Assembly: GCA_020725145.1 (NCBI GenBank)
Contig: DYFO01000008.1
Span: 1-57,082, forward strand
Source: Symbiobacterium thermophilum
GTDB taxonomy: Bacteria; Bacillota; Sulfobacillia; UBA995
Direction: 5' to 3'
DNA length: 57,082 bases
In this document: positions 39,224 through 47,446 of the stretch, piece by piece
Numbering within the stretch: position 1 is the stretch's first letter
How the letters are laid out: every line of letters begins with the position of its first letter
Position numbers and translations under genes: made by a program
The notes under the pieces: model-generated
Database searches by the model: none
What the model saw: only the letters and a program-made list of their open reading frames with translations
Told to the model about the DNA's origin: nothing

Positions 39224-40600
39224 TCATCGCTCCCCCCATTCCACCAGGCAGGCCGCAGGGCAAAGGTCAAGCGCGTCGGGGTCGCCCAGCTGGCCGTGCC
39301 CGTTTGAGCCCCAGGTCCACACCGTGCCGTCTCGGTCCAGGGCAACCGAATGCGACGTGCCCGCAGCCAGCTGCATGACCTCGCTCAGGACGCCGGCGCG
39401 GACGGGGAGCGGACGGTCCGCAGTGCTCCCGTCCCCCAGCTGCCCCGAGTCGTTGCGGCCCCACGCCCACACCGTGCCGTCGGCCCGCAGGGCCAGCGTG
39501 TGGCTGCCGCCGGCCGCCACGGCGACCACGTCCCCGAGGTTCGGCACCTTCACGGGTACCGCCCGGCCGACGGTTGTACCGTCACCGAGCTGCCCGAAAT
39601 CGTTCATTCCCCAAGCCCAGACCGTGCCGTCCGCGCGCAAGGCTACGGTGTGGTAGTCACCCGCGGCCACGCCGACCACATCCGACAGGCCCTCGATGCG
39701 AACCGGGTTCGCGCTGCACATTGCTACCGTCCCCTCAACCTGGTGGCGGTACCAGCCCCAGGCCCAGACGGTACCGTCGGCGCGAAGGGCCACGGTGTGG
39801 GAGCGGCCGGCGGCAACCGCGACCAGATCGGTCAGCCCCGTGACCCGCGAGGGCAGGTAACGGTCCTGCATGATACCGAGCCCCAGCTGGCCCGCCAGGT
39901 TCGAGCCCCAGGCCCAGACCGTTCCATCGGCCCGGGCGGCCACCGAATGGGCGCCACCGGCGGCGACCGCCACCACCTCGTGGACTCCGGCCACCCGGAC
40001 AGGGACCATCCGGTCGCTGTCCGTGCCGTCACCCAGCTGTCCCGCCCCGTTGGCTCCCCAGGCCCACACCCTGCCGTCGGCCTGCAGCACCAGGGTGTGG
40101 GCCGCCCCGGCTGCCACGGCTACTACGTGCCCCATGCCGTCCACCACGGCGGGTGCCGGACGGCGGCTGCGGGTGCCGTCCCCCAGTTGGCCTGCGGCGT
40201 TCCCACCCCAGGTCCAGACCTTGCCCTGCACGTCCAGGGCAACGCTATGGCGCTCGCCCGCCGCCACCGCGACGACCCCGGCGAGCCCGAGCACGGGCGC
40301 CGGAACGGAGCATCTCTCCAGGCTCCCGTCTCCGAGCTGCCCGGCCGAGTTCCATCCCCAGGCCCACACCGTCCCATCCGAAGCCAGCGCGAGGGTGTGT
40401 CGACCGCCTGCGGCCACCGCGATCACATCTGCCACGCCGCCAACGCTGACGGGGACGGGGCGATCCTCCTCCGTCCCGTCGCCCAGCTGGCCGCAGGAGT
40501 TATCGCCCCAGGCCCAGACCGTCCCGTCCCGCCCGAGCGCCACGGTGTGGCGGGCGCCGGCGGCCACGGCCACCACGTCGGCAAGTCCCTCCACGCGCAC
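39224..40600 (-). CDS. RCC1-repeat beta-propeller (C-terminal part of a frameshifted gene)
   Basis: The frame encodes about nine RCC1-type repeats of 45-50 residues with the core VVAVAAGxxHTVAL then DGTVWAWGxNxxGQLGDG. They would form one or more seven-bladed propellers, probably outside the membrane. The frame extends upstream of GTG 40600 with further repeat-like residues (VSWGRGGDGSRES). The 362-residue frame before it ends in a non-protein-like tail, so the two were one gene that has lost one reading-frame register near 40635-40660. RCC1 repeats in bacteria mediate protein binding; the partner is unknown. Confidence 0.8.
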   Translation of the reverse strand: MRVEGLADVVAVAAGARHTVALGRDGTVWAWGDNSCGQLGDGTEEDRPVPVSVGGVADVIAVAAGGRHTLALASDGTVWAWGWNSAGQLGDGSLERCSVPAPVLGLAGVVAVAAGERHSVALDVQGKVWTWGGNAAGQLGDGTRSRRPAPAVVDGMGHVVAVAAGAAHTLVLQADGRVWAWGANGAGQLGDGTDSDRMVPVRVAGVHEVVAVAAGGAHSVAARADGTVWAWGSNLAGQLGLGIMQDRYLPSRVTGLTDLVAVAAGRSHTVALRADGTVWAWGWYRHQVEGTVAMCSANPVRIEGLSDVVGVAAGDYHTVALRADGTVWAWGMNDFGQLGDGTTVGRAVPVKVPNLGDVVAVAAGGSHTLALRADGTVWAWGRNDSGQLGDGSTADRPLPVRAGVLSEVMQLAAGTSHSVALDRDGTVWTWGSNGHGQLGDPDALDLCPAACLVEWGER

Positions 40601-41602
40601 GGGGGCGGCCCGCGATTCGCGGCTGCCGTCCCCACCACGCCCCCACGAAACCCAGCAGCTGCCGGGGCTGCTCGAGCAGCACCTCGACCACCAGGTTGCC
40701 GCCGGCGTCGAAGTCCTGGCTCACCACCCGGGTGGAGATCGGGAACGCCCGCAGCTCCCGGCGGAACGTGGCCAGGGCATAGGTACTCAGGGAGTCAAGC
40801 TCCACCGTGATCGCCCGACCATCGGCGGCCAGCACCCCGCCCAGGGCGGCCAGGTCGCCCGGGGCGTCCCCGGACACCGCCAGGCACCAGCCTTCCTCGG
40901 TCAAGCGCAGGATCACGGCGTGCGCCGGGTCGACTTCGGGAGGCAAGTGGAAGGTCAGGGTGGCCTGGCGCTTGCCCGGCGCGGGAGAGCCGAACAGCTC
41001 CAGGCCGAACACCTGCCGGATGGCGACCATGCCCACCGCCGGCTGCAGGCCGGCCGGGTGCTCGCGCACCGTCAGCTTCCGGGCCTGGCCCGCGGCCGCC
41101 ACCGTCACCGTGAGCCCGCGGCCGGTGTCCACCGTGTGCTCGTCGCCCCGCGGGATCGGGTACTCCTTCCACCACACAGCCTCGGGCAGCAGGGGGAGAA
41201 CGACGTCACGCGAGGCGGTCACCGACGCGCGCAACGTCTCGCAGCCCGGGGCCGAAACCCGAACGGCGAGCCGGCCTCGTCCGACCCCTTTCAGGATGAA
41301 GAACCACTCGGCGTCGCTGACCGCCCACCGGCCGCCGACCCGGACGGTGGCGCCACCCACAGGCGCCCCCGTCAGCGCGTCGACCACCTGACCCTGAAGC
41401 TCCGCAACGGATACCCCTGACAGCAGCGCCAGCACGGCCGGCAGACCGGTGAGCGCCACCAGCACGACAACAAGCCACGGCCAGAGCGACCGGCGGGTGG
41501 GCAACCGCCGTGGCGACCCGACCAGTTCGGCACCGCAGTTCGAGCAGAAGCGGTCGGCCGGATCAGGCTCGCGCCGCATACGTGACACGGCTTCACGGAC
41601 AT
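40500..41602 (-). pseudogene. Zinc ribbon-TM-regulatory domain protein (N-terminal part, two frameshifts)
   Basis: The body (to about 40650) has a transmembrane helix (LWPWLVVVLVALTGLPAVLA), a carboxypeptidase regulatory-like domain (VVDALTGAPVGGATVRVGG), and a domain shared with the 751-residue gene at 45149 (VDTGRGLTVTVA, GKRQATLTF). The start is broken: ATG 41602, after GGGGAGGG, encodes MSVKPCHVCGASLIRP, while the second half of the zinc ribbon (ADRFCSNCGAELVG) is in another frame. A second shift near 40640 separates the RCC1 repeats. It is either a pseudogene or two sequencing errors. Confidence 0.7.
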
Positions 41603-41662
41603 GGAAGCAACCCTCCCCATGCGATTACCGCCCACGCCCCGGCGGATCGTCGCGGAAACACC

Positions 41663-42556
41663 TCAGGGAGACGCCTCCAGAACCGCACCGTTCTGCGCAT
41701 CAATCTCCACATAGAGCCGCCTGGCCAGCTCTTGGGACCCCTGCTCCTCCAGGACCACGAGCCACAGCAGCCGCTGGTCGCCGTGGGCCACCGAGACCCA
41801 AAGATGCTGCTCGACCACCTGCGGCCGGCTGAGGCGGCCGGCGGCCGCCTCCAGGGCCAACTGCGCCGCCCGTTCGCGGCCGATGGCGGGCTCGGTGGGA
41901 ATGGTCACCCGCCCGCCGTCGCGGCTGAGATAGAAGATGATGCTTCCCGTCTGAGGGTGGACGGCGACCTGGATGTCGCGGAGCAGCACTGCCCCGCTGC
42001 GCGGGTCGCGGGACACCCAGCGGAAAAAGTAGTACCTCTCGGTGCCGGGGCCATGGTCGACCAGGCAGGCTTCCTCCAGCGTGAGGGTGGGATCGTGGAA
42101 GAAGGGGGCCCGGGCGGCCAGCGCCTCGGCGATCTGGCCGGCCTCGGACTGGGACAGCGTCACGCGGTCGGCCGGGGGAAGTGACACCATGAAGCCCCTG
42201 ACCACCCCGGAAGAGGCGTCACGGTAGGCTACGACCGGGTTGCCGCGGGAGTCGAACCCTTCTAGCTGCTCCATCAGGCCGTCGGCGTACTCCCAGGTGT
42301 CGACGAGGCGGAGCCCCGCGAGACCGCCCGAGAGGATCTCGTACGCGTCACCCGGCCCCGGCCCGCGTCCCGCGCCGGACCGTCTCAGGTCTGCGGCGAG
42401 GATCAAGCCTGCGATCACGATGAAGGCCGCCAGGACGACGATGGCCACCCGTCGCCAGGGGACGCCGGGGGGCCTTTCCGGTCGCACCAGCCCGCACAGC
42501 GGGCAGAACTCGTCCCCGGCGAGGGTGGTCGCCCCGCAGCGGGGGCAGTACCGCAT
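41663..42556 (-). CDS. Zinc ribbon-TM-PepSY membrane protein
   Basis: The 297-residue protein starts with a double-CxxC zinc ribbon (CPRCG...FCPLCG, residues 4-22), a transmembrane helix (about 36-57), then an extracytoplasmic part. Two PepSY-like units are seen there (TLSQSEAGQIAEALAARAPF, and ERAAQLALEAAAGRLSRPQV with the final YVEIDAQNGAVLEAS). PepSY domains inhibit proteases or sense peptides outside the membrane. ATG 42556 follows GGGAGGTG and is 6 bp after the VWA-caspase gene, so they are cotranslated. A protease-inhibitor role beside a caspase-like protein is inference. Confidence 0.8.
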   Translation of the reverse strand: MRYCPRCGATTLAGDEFCPLCGLVRPERPPGVPWRRVAIVVLAAFIVIAGLILAADLRRSGAGRGPGPGDAYEILSGGLAGLRLVDTWEYADGLMEQLEGFDSRGNPVVAYRDASSGVVRGFMVSLPPADRVTLSQSEAGQIAEALAARAPFFHDPTLTLEEACLVDHGPGTERYYFFRWVSRDPRSGAVLLRDIQVAVHPQTGSIIFYLSRDGGRVTIPTEPAIGRERAAQLALEAAAGRLSRPQVVEQHLWVSVAHGDQRLLWLVVLEEQGSQELARRLYVEIDAQNGAVLEASP

Positions 42557-42562
42557 ACGGCT

Positions 42563-44299
42563 TCACCTCCCCCCGGCTGCCGGAGGGCCGGTCAGCAGGG
42601 GTGCCACGAGCAGCGCCAGCAGGGCAAGACAGGCAAGGGCCAGGAAGAACTCCGGGGGGCGTGAGGCCCCCACGGGCAGGTCGCCGGTCGAGGCCACCAC
42701 GTGGTAACGGGTGCCGTCGGCAGGGACTTGCTGCCCGAACAGCCTCACCGTCCATTCCCCGGCCTTCGGCCGTTCCAACACCACATAGGTCGGGCGCCCG
42801 GGCTCCCAGAGCTTCAGCCCGGGGTAGCCCGGGCCGACCCGCCTGCCCCGGGGGTCGTCAAGTCTCAGCTCCAGGGCGCTTCCCGGCCAGTTGAGGCTCA
42901 CCCGGAGCTCGCGCTCGCCGGCGCCCACCTCGAAACGGCCCACCTCAATAACCTCACCGGCGCGGATGGCACCCGCGAACTCGCCCCTGACGGTTCCCGT
43001 CCCGCGGTGCTGGATCTCCAAGAAGACGTTCTCCAGCTCGGCGGCCCGGCTTCCGTACAGGTACGCTCCCCCGGTCAGGACGGCAATTGCGCTCAGCAAG
43101 TCCTCGTCGAGGTCACCCGCATCCCCGAAGCCCACCGAGTACACCCTTGGGAACCGCGCCTGGTGGTCGCGCAACTCAAGGAGCGTCTCGAGGTCAAACA
43201 GGCCCATACGGTGGGCCACCCGGCTGGGATAGGTGACCACCACGTCGCGTGCGAGCAGCGGCACTAGCGGACAACAGAAGTAGCACGCCGCAGTCCCCGC
43301 CCAGGCGGCTTCCTGGACGGTCTTGCCCTGCGTGAGAGTCTCCCAGAAGGCATACCGCCAGCGGGTGGCGTGGTGGGTGTGAACGGTCGTGCTGAACCCC
43401 ACTCCCACCCGTGCACCGGCGTCAATAAAGGACCTGAGTATGTTCGAGCTGCTGGCCACGTCCTGGGCCGTCTTACAGCCCGCCAGCACGGCCAGGAGCA
43501 AGCTCCGCGGGGCGGCCCGCCTCACCTCGGCGCCCCGGAGGGCGGGGTCGGCCGCGTCCCCGAACCACAGCCCCGTCGCATTGGCGTGTCCCCCGAAGAA
43601 GAACACCACGTCTTCCCCCAGCCGTCCGAGGGCAACTTGCTTGCTCTGGTTCAGAAAGACCGCCGGCTCGTAACCAACACCCTCCAGGAGCTCGCCTGCC
43701 GCGCTGGCGTTCCCCCGGGTGTCGACCCCATCCCCGTAGTCGGCCCCGTACAGCGAGGCCTGCAGGCCCTCGCGGGCCCGCGGTACCGGCGGGTTGATGG
43801 CCTCGCGCAGCCACCTGACGATCTCGTCGGGGCTGCGCCCGCGGTTCGTCATCCCGTCCGAAAGCAGGATAACGAATGCGCGGTCGTGGGCCGAGTCTGA
43901 CAGTTCGGCGAGGGCGACCTCCAGCCCGGCGCCGATGTTCGTCCAGCCGTCGGCCCCGAGGTCGGTGATATTGCGGCGGAGCAGCGAGAAGTCAGACGTC
44001 AGCGGCTGCACCAGCCTGGCCTCGGTCTCGAAACCGATCAGCGCCACCCGGTAGCTGCGGTCCGGCAGCCGGTTCTCGGCCTCCAGGATGCTCAGGATGC
44101 TGAGCGCCGCCTGGCGGGCGGACTCGATCTTCACCCCTCCCTCCCAGTGATCGTTCATGCTCCCGGAAACGTCGATGACCATGGCCACGGCGACTGTCGG
44201 CGACCGCCCGGCGGAAGCCCCCTCGGCCGAGGCAGGCAGGCAAGCCAACAGGACGCACAGCGGTGCCAGGCCCGTAACGGCCAACCTGTTCAGGCGCAT
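42563..44299 (-). CDS. Secreted VWA protein with inserted caspase-like (CHAT/C14-type) domain
   Basis: The 578-residue protein has a signal peptide (1-26), the first half of a VWA domain (36-170) with the full MIDAS D43-x-S45-x-S47, T120 and D148, and then a caspase-like segment (178-345). Here ASLYGADYGDGVDTRGNASA, VVFFFGGH (H238) and LLAVLAGC (C275) give the His/Cys dyad layout. The VWA second half returns at 385-430 (RVYSVGFGDAGDLDEDLLSA, LTGGAYLYGS), then a beta-sandwich and a C-terminal TM (550-570). The caspase unit is thus nested in the VWA fold. Most of it faces outside. ATG 44299 overlaps the upstream stop by 10 nt. Confidence 0.75.
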   Translation of the reverse strand: MRLNRLAVTGLAPLCVLLACLPASAEGASAGRSPTVAVAMVIDVSGSMNDHWEGGVKIESARQAALSILSILEAENRLPDRSYRVALIGFETEARLVQPLTSDFSLLRRNITDLGADGWTNIGAGLEVALAELSDSAHDRAFVILLSDGMTNRGRSPDEIVRWLREAINPPVPRAREGLQASLYGADYGDGVDTRGNASAAGELLEGVGYEPAVFLNQSKQVALGRLGEDVVFFFGGHANATGLWFGDAADPALRGAEVRRAAPRSLLLAVLAGCKTAQDVASSSNILRSFIDAGARVGVGFSTTVHTHHATRWRYAFWETLTQGKTVQEAAWAGTAACYFCCPLVPLLARDVVVTYPSRVAHRMGLFDLETLLELRDHQARFPRVYSVGFGDAGDLDEDLLSAIAVLTGGAYLYGSRAAELENVFLEIQHRGTGTVRGEFAGAIRAGEVIEVGRFEVGAGERELRVSLNWPGSALELRLDDPRGRRVGPGYPGLKLWEPGRPTYVVLERPKAGEWTVRLFGQQVPADGTRYHVVASTGDLPVGASRPPEFFLALACLALLALLVAPLLTGPPAAGGR

Positions 44300-45066
44300 C
44301 CGGCCCCCCGCCCCCCCTCCTGGCCGCCGAGCCGGACCCCGCAAGCCGTACAGAAAACAGCCTCCTCGTCGAGCGGCGCGCGGCAGTCCGGACAGAACCT
44401 GCGCGGGCCGGCCTCGCCCCCGGCGGCGCGGCCGCAGGCACGGCAGAACCGCGCGGGCGGTCGGACAGGGGCACCGCAGTGCCGGCAGCGACCCCCGGCG
44501 GGGGCGGAGGACCGGAGCGTTCCCCCGCAGGAAGTGCAGAAGGTCGCTCCCGGCCTCCCGGCACGTCCGCAGTCCGGGCAGACCGTACGGTGGCGTGTGC
44601 CGGTGCTCGTAAGCACGAAGGCCAGGCCTTCCAGGTTGGCATGCAGCGTGAGCCCCAGCTGCGTCAGCAGGGTCACCGTGACCGCCACGAAGGTCAGGGA
44701 ATAAAGCCATTGCCGGTAACCCAGGTAGGGAAGGGTAAGCGGGCCGAAGGCGCGGTACGCCACGGCGGTAGCGGCGAGGAAAACCAGCAGCTTGGCGATG
44801 GTGCCGGCGGCCGGGACCTGGGGAAACGCGCAGGACACACGCAGCTCAAGCCGCCTGCCCAGATCCACCAGCAGCAAGACAACACCCGTCAGGGCCACCG
44901 CGCCGACCAGTTGGCCGAGCGTGAAGGCCACGGGTAGACGGGCATCACGAACCGGCGGCAGCCGGGCGAGGACCAACCAGCACGCCAGCGCGAGGGCTAT
45001 ACCCGTCCCCGCCTGGACCAGCAGCGGCAGGATGAGAGCGATCCCGGCTCCTCCTCGCGCCTTCAC
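44290..45066 (-). CDS. Four-TM protein with three C-terminal double zinc ribbons
   Basis: The 258-residue protein has four transmembrane helices in the first 140 residues and a cytosolic tail of three zinc ribbons, each two CxxC knuckles about 12-15 residues apart (CPDCG...FCTSCG, CRHCG...FCRACG, CPDCR...FCTACG). It is a shorter paralogue of the 393-residue gene at 47447 (shared helix pattern and PYLGYRQWLYSLTFV versus PYLGRYEWVYQVVFL). GTG 45066 follows AGGAGGG by 9 nt. The stop overlaps the start of the VWA-caspase gene (ATGCGCCTGA), so the two are made together. Function unknown. Confidence 0.8.
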   Translation of the reverse strand: MKARGGAGIALILPLLVQAGTGIALALACWLVLARLPPVRDARLPVAFTLGQLVGAVALTGVVLLLVDLGRRLELRVSCAFPQVPAAGTIAKLLVFLAATAVAYRAFGPLTLPYLGYRQWLYSLTFVAVTVTLLTQLGLTLHANLEGLAFVLTSTGTRHRTVCPDCGRAGRPGATFCTSCGGTLRSSAPAGGRCRHCGAPVRPPARFCRACGRAAGGEAGPRRFCPDCRAPLDEEAVFCTACGVRLGGQEGGRGAGCA

Positions 45067-45148
45067 GTTGCCGTGCCCTCCTCTCGCAAGTCTGCGCCGG
45101 ACACCCCCGGGTGGCAGGGCAAAACCGCGTTGCCAGACCTGCCCGCGC

Positions 45149-47404
45149 TCACGGCGCGAGCCCGCCTGCCCAGTCTCCGGTTGCGCCGGTGGCGGCGACG
45201 ATGGCGAACCTGCCGCTGATGCCGACGACCGCCGGGTTCGCCACGCTGCTCACGCGGATCACCGCGCTGGCGGTGGGCGGGCCGCTAACCGTCCATGTCT
45301 TGGCGCCGGTGTCGGGAACGCTCGCGTACAGAACTTCCCAGGTCAGGCCGCCATCACGGGACAGCTCGACCTTCACGTCACCCGTCACCCCGGTGGAGGT
45401 CCACCGGATGGTCCGCGCCGAGCCTTCCGGCCAGCTTACGCCCCCGGGCGGATAGGTGACGGTGATGGAAGCGGCGGGAAGAGGAGGGGGCGGTGGCGGC
45501 GGGGTCGCCTGGGCGATGACCCTGACCCGTGCACTCCCCTCGACGCGCACGGGGTTGCCCTGTGCGTCGGCACCGACGGTGAAGGCGGTGACCCGGAAAG
45601 TGCCTGCGGCAGTGCGATTGGACGTGAACAGCCCCTGTTCGTCGACGCGCCCCCCGCCGCTGGCCTCCCACTTGATGAAGGGGGCGGAAAGCACGACGGC
45701 GCCGTCGGCTGATAGCACCCGGGCCGTGAAAGGTACACTGCCGCCCGCCCGCACCTCGGCCGACGCCGGTTCCACGACCACCACGGGCCCTGACTGTGCG
45801 AGGACCGGCTGCGTGGAGATCAGGTGACCCTGGCCGGCGAGAACGGCCGCTCCCACGACCGGGTCGGCGACCGCGACCAGCTGGAGCCACGGGGCGTCCA
45901 ATCCGGTCCAGACCTCGGGCCGCCCCAGGGAACGCTCCCGGGCCCATTCTCGACCCCCGAGCACGGTCGCGAACCACGCGTACAGCGGCTCCATGCTCCG
46001 GCCGGAGGCGTAACGCGTCACGGCCGACTGGGCACCGCCCACCGCCGCCCGCACGGCATCCACCGCCGGTGCCGGGCGGCCGGTGTCCACCAACGCCCGC
46101 AGCTGCTTCCCGGGTTCCGCACCGCGCAGGTAGGTCAGGAAATCGAGCAACGGACCGGCCGCGTCGCCTGAAGCCGAAGCGGCAGTCAGCGGCCACGGCA
46201 GGGTGGAACCCGTGGCCAGCCGACACACCCAGTCGGCGGTGGCCGGTGCCAATCCACGCCAGAGATCCAGCCGCAGCCGCGCCAATCCCCCCGTTCCGCT
46301 GAACACGAAGACCAGGCGCTTGGACTCGCCGGGCCCCAGGAACCCTCCGGTACTCTGGGTGCCGAACCAGCGGGCGTCACCGAAGGTGGGGTCGTCGGGC
46401 GCGGCCATCGAGATGAGGTTGAAGGTCTCCATCAACTCGACCGCGTACCAGGCGGTCGCACTCCGCTCGGGGGTCGCCACATGGGCCACGATCGCCTCAA
46501 CCACCAGGTTTCCATCGCCGTCGACGCGTTGGCCGACTACCGTGACCGCCACGGGGAAGGTTCCGGGGTCGGGATTGGCGCGGGCAAGCGCGTAGGTGCC
46601 GGGCGAATCAAGGTCGACCGCGAGGCGGCCGGCGGCCGACACGCCGGCCAGCCCCGCCAGGTCGGTCGGAGCATCCCCGGGGGCTGCCAGGCACCAGCGG
46701 TCGCCGGTCCAGCGCAGGATGACGGCCGAGGCCACGTCGATGTGGGAAGGGAGATCGAAGGTCAGCGTGGCCTGGCGCTTTCCCCTCGCCGGCGGTCCGG
46801 AAAACTCAATGCTGAAGGCGCGTTCGATGATGAACGCCGGCAATACGTTCTCAACGATGGCGCGCTCCTTCACCACCACGGTTCGCTGCCGGCCCGCGGG
46901 GGCTATCGCGACCGTCAGCCCACGACCGGTATCCACGACGAGCTCGCGGTCCGGGGCGGCCTGGTAGGACTCACGCCAAATCGGCCTGGCGAACAGCGCG
47001 AGCCGTAACGAGAGGGTCTGCCGGCCCACCTTTACCGCCGTCCGCTCGGTGTCGAAACCGGGCGCGGAAACCTCCACCGCCCAGCGGCCGGGCAACGCCC
47101 ACGCCAACCGGAAGTGGCCCCAGGGGTCGGTGGTGACCGTCAACCAACCCACCCGCACCGTCGCTCCCGGGACCGGCTGTCCCCGCAGGGCATCCACCAC
47201 CGTCCCCTCCACGGCCCCACCCGCAACAACGACGGCACTCACCGCCGCGGCGAGCAGCACGAGTGCCACCATCGGCACCAGCAGCCTGCGGGAGCGCCGT
47301 CGCCGGCGCACCTCGGGCTTTGCCTCCCGTCGTGCGTGCCCGCAGGCGACACAAAACACGTCCCCCGGCTCAAGCTGTGCACCGCACTTCCTACACCTGG
47401 ACAC
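45149..47404 (-). CDS. Zinc ribbon-TM-large extracytoplasmic protein with regulatory and Ig-like domains
   Basis: The 751-residue protein starts with a zinc ribbon (CRKCG...FCVACG, 4-22), a run of arginines, and a transmembrane helix (about 45-65), giving a cytosolic N-terminus. Outside are a carboxypeptidase regulatory-like domain (VVDALRGQPVPGATVRVG), a domain shared with the frameshifted gene at 40500 (VDTGRGLTVAIA, GKRQATLTFDLP), a helical middle, a Big-type Ig-like domain (about 560-640), a proline run, and a C-terminal Ser/Thr-rich strand domain (ARTIRWTSTGVTGDVKVELS). GTG 47404 is 8 nt after GAGGTGA; GTG 47413 is the alternative. No enzyme motif is seen. Confidence 0.8.
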   Translation of the reverse strand: MSRCRKCGAQLEPGDVFCVACGHARREAKPEVRRRRRSRRLLVPMVALVLLAAAVSAVVVAGGAVEGTVVDALRGQPVPGATVRVGWLTVTTDPWGHFRLAWALPGRWAVEVSAPGFDTERTAVKVGRQTLSLRLALFARPIWRESYQAAPDRELVVDTGRGLTVAIAPAGRQRTVVVKERAIVENVLPAFIIERAFSIEFSGPPARGKRQATLTFDLPSHIDVASAVILRWTGDRWCLAAPGDAPTDLAGLAGVSAAGRLAVDLDSPGTYALARANPDPGTFPVAVTVVGQRVDGDGNLVVEAIVAHVATPERSATAWYAVELMETFNLISMAAPDDPTFGDARWFGTQSTGGFLGPGESKRLVFVFSGTGGLARLRLDLWRGLAPATADWVCRLATGSTLPWPLTAASASGDAAGPLLDFLTYLRGAEPGKQLRALVDTGRPAPAVDAVRAAVGGAQSAVTRYASGRSMEPLYAWFATVLGGREWARERSLGRPEVWTGLDAPWLQLVAVADPVVGAAVLAGQGHLISTQPVLAQSGPVVVVEPASAEVRAGGSVPFTARVLSADGAVVLSAPFIKWEASGGGRVDEQGLFTSNRTAAGTFRVTAFTVGADAQGNPVRVEGSARVRVIAQATPPPPPPPLPAASITVTYPPGGVSWPEGSARTIRWTSTGVTGDVKVELSRDGGLTWEVLYASVPDTGAKTWTVSGPPTASAVIRVSSVANPAVVGISGRFAIVAATGATGDWAGGLAP

Positions 47405-47446
47405 GGCGATCACCTCGCCCCCAGCGGCCCGCCCGGTGGCGGCCCG

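Noticed and set aside
39350-41420. Long plus-strand frames opposite the RCC1 and zinc ribbon genes
   Set aside because: They owe their length to the regular RCC1 repeat and GC bias; the translated composition (Ala/Pro/Arg runs) is not protein-like.
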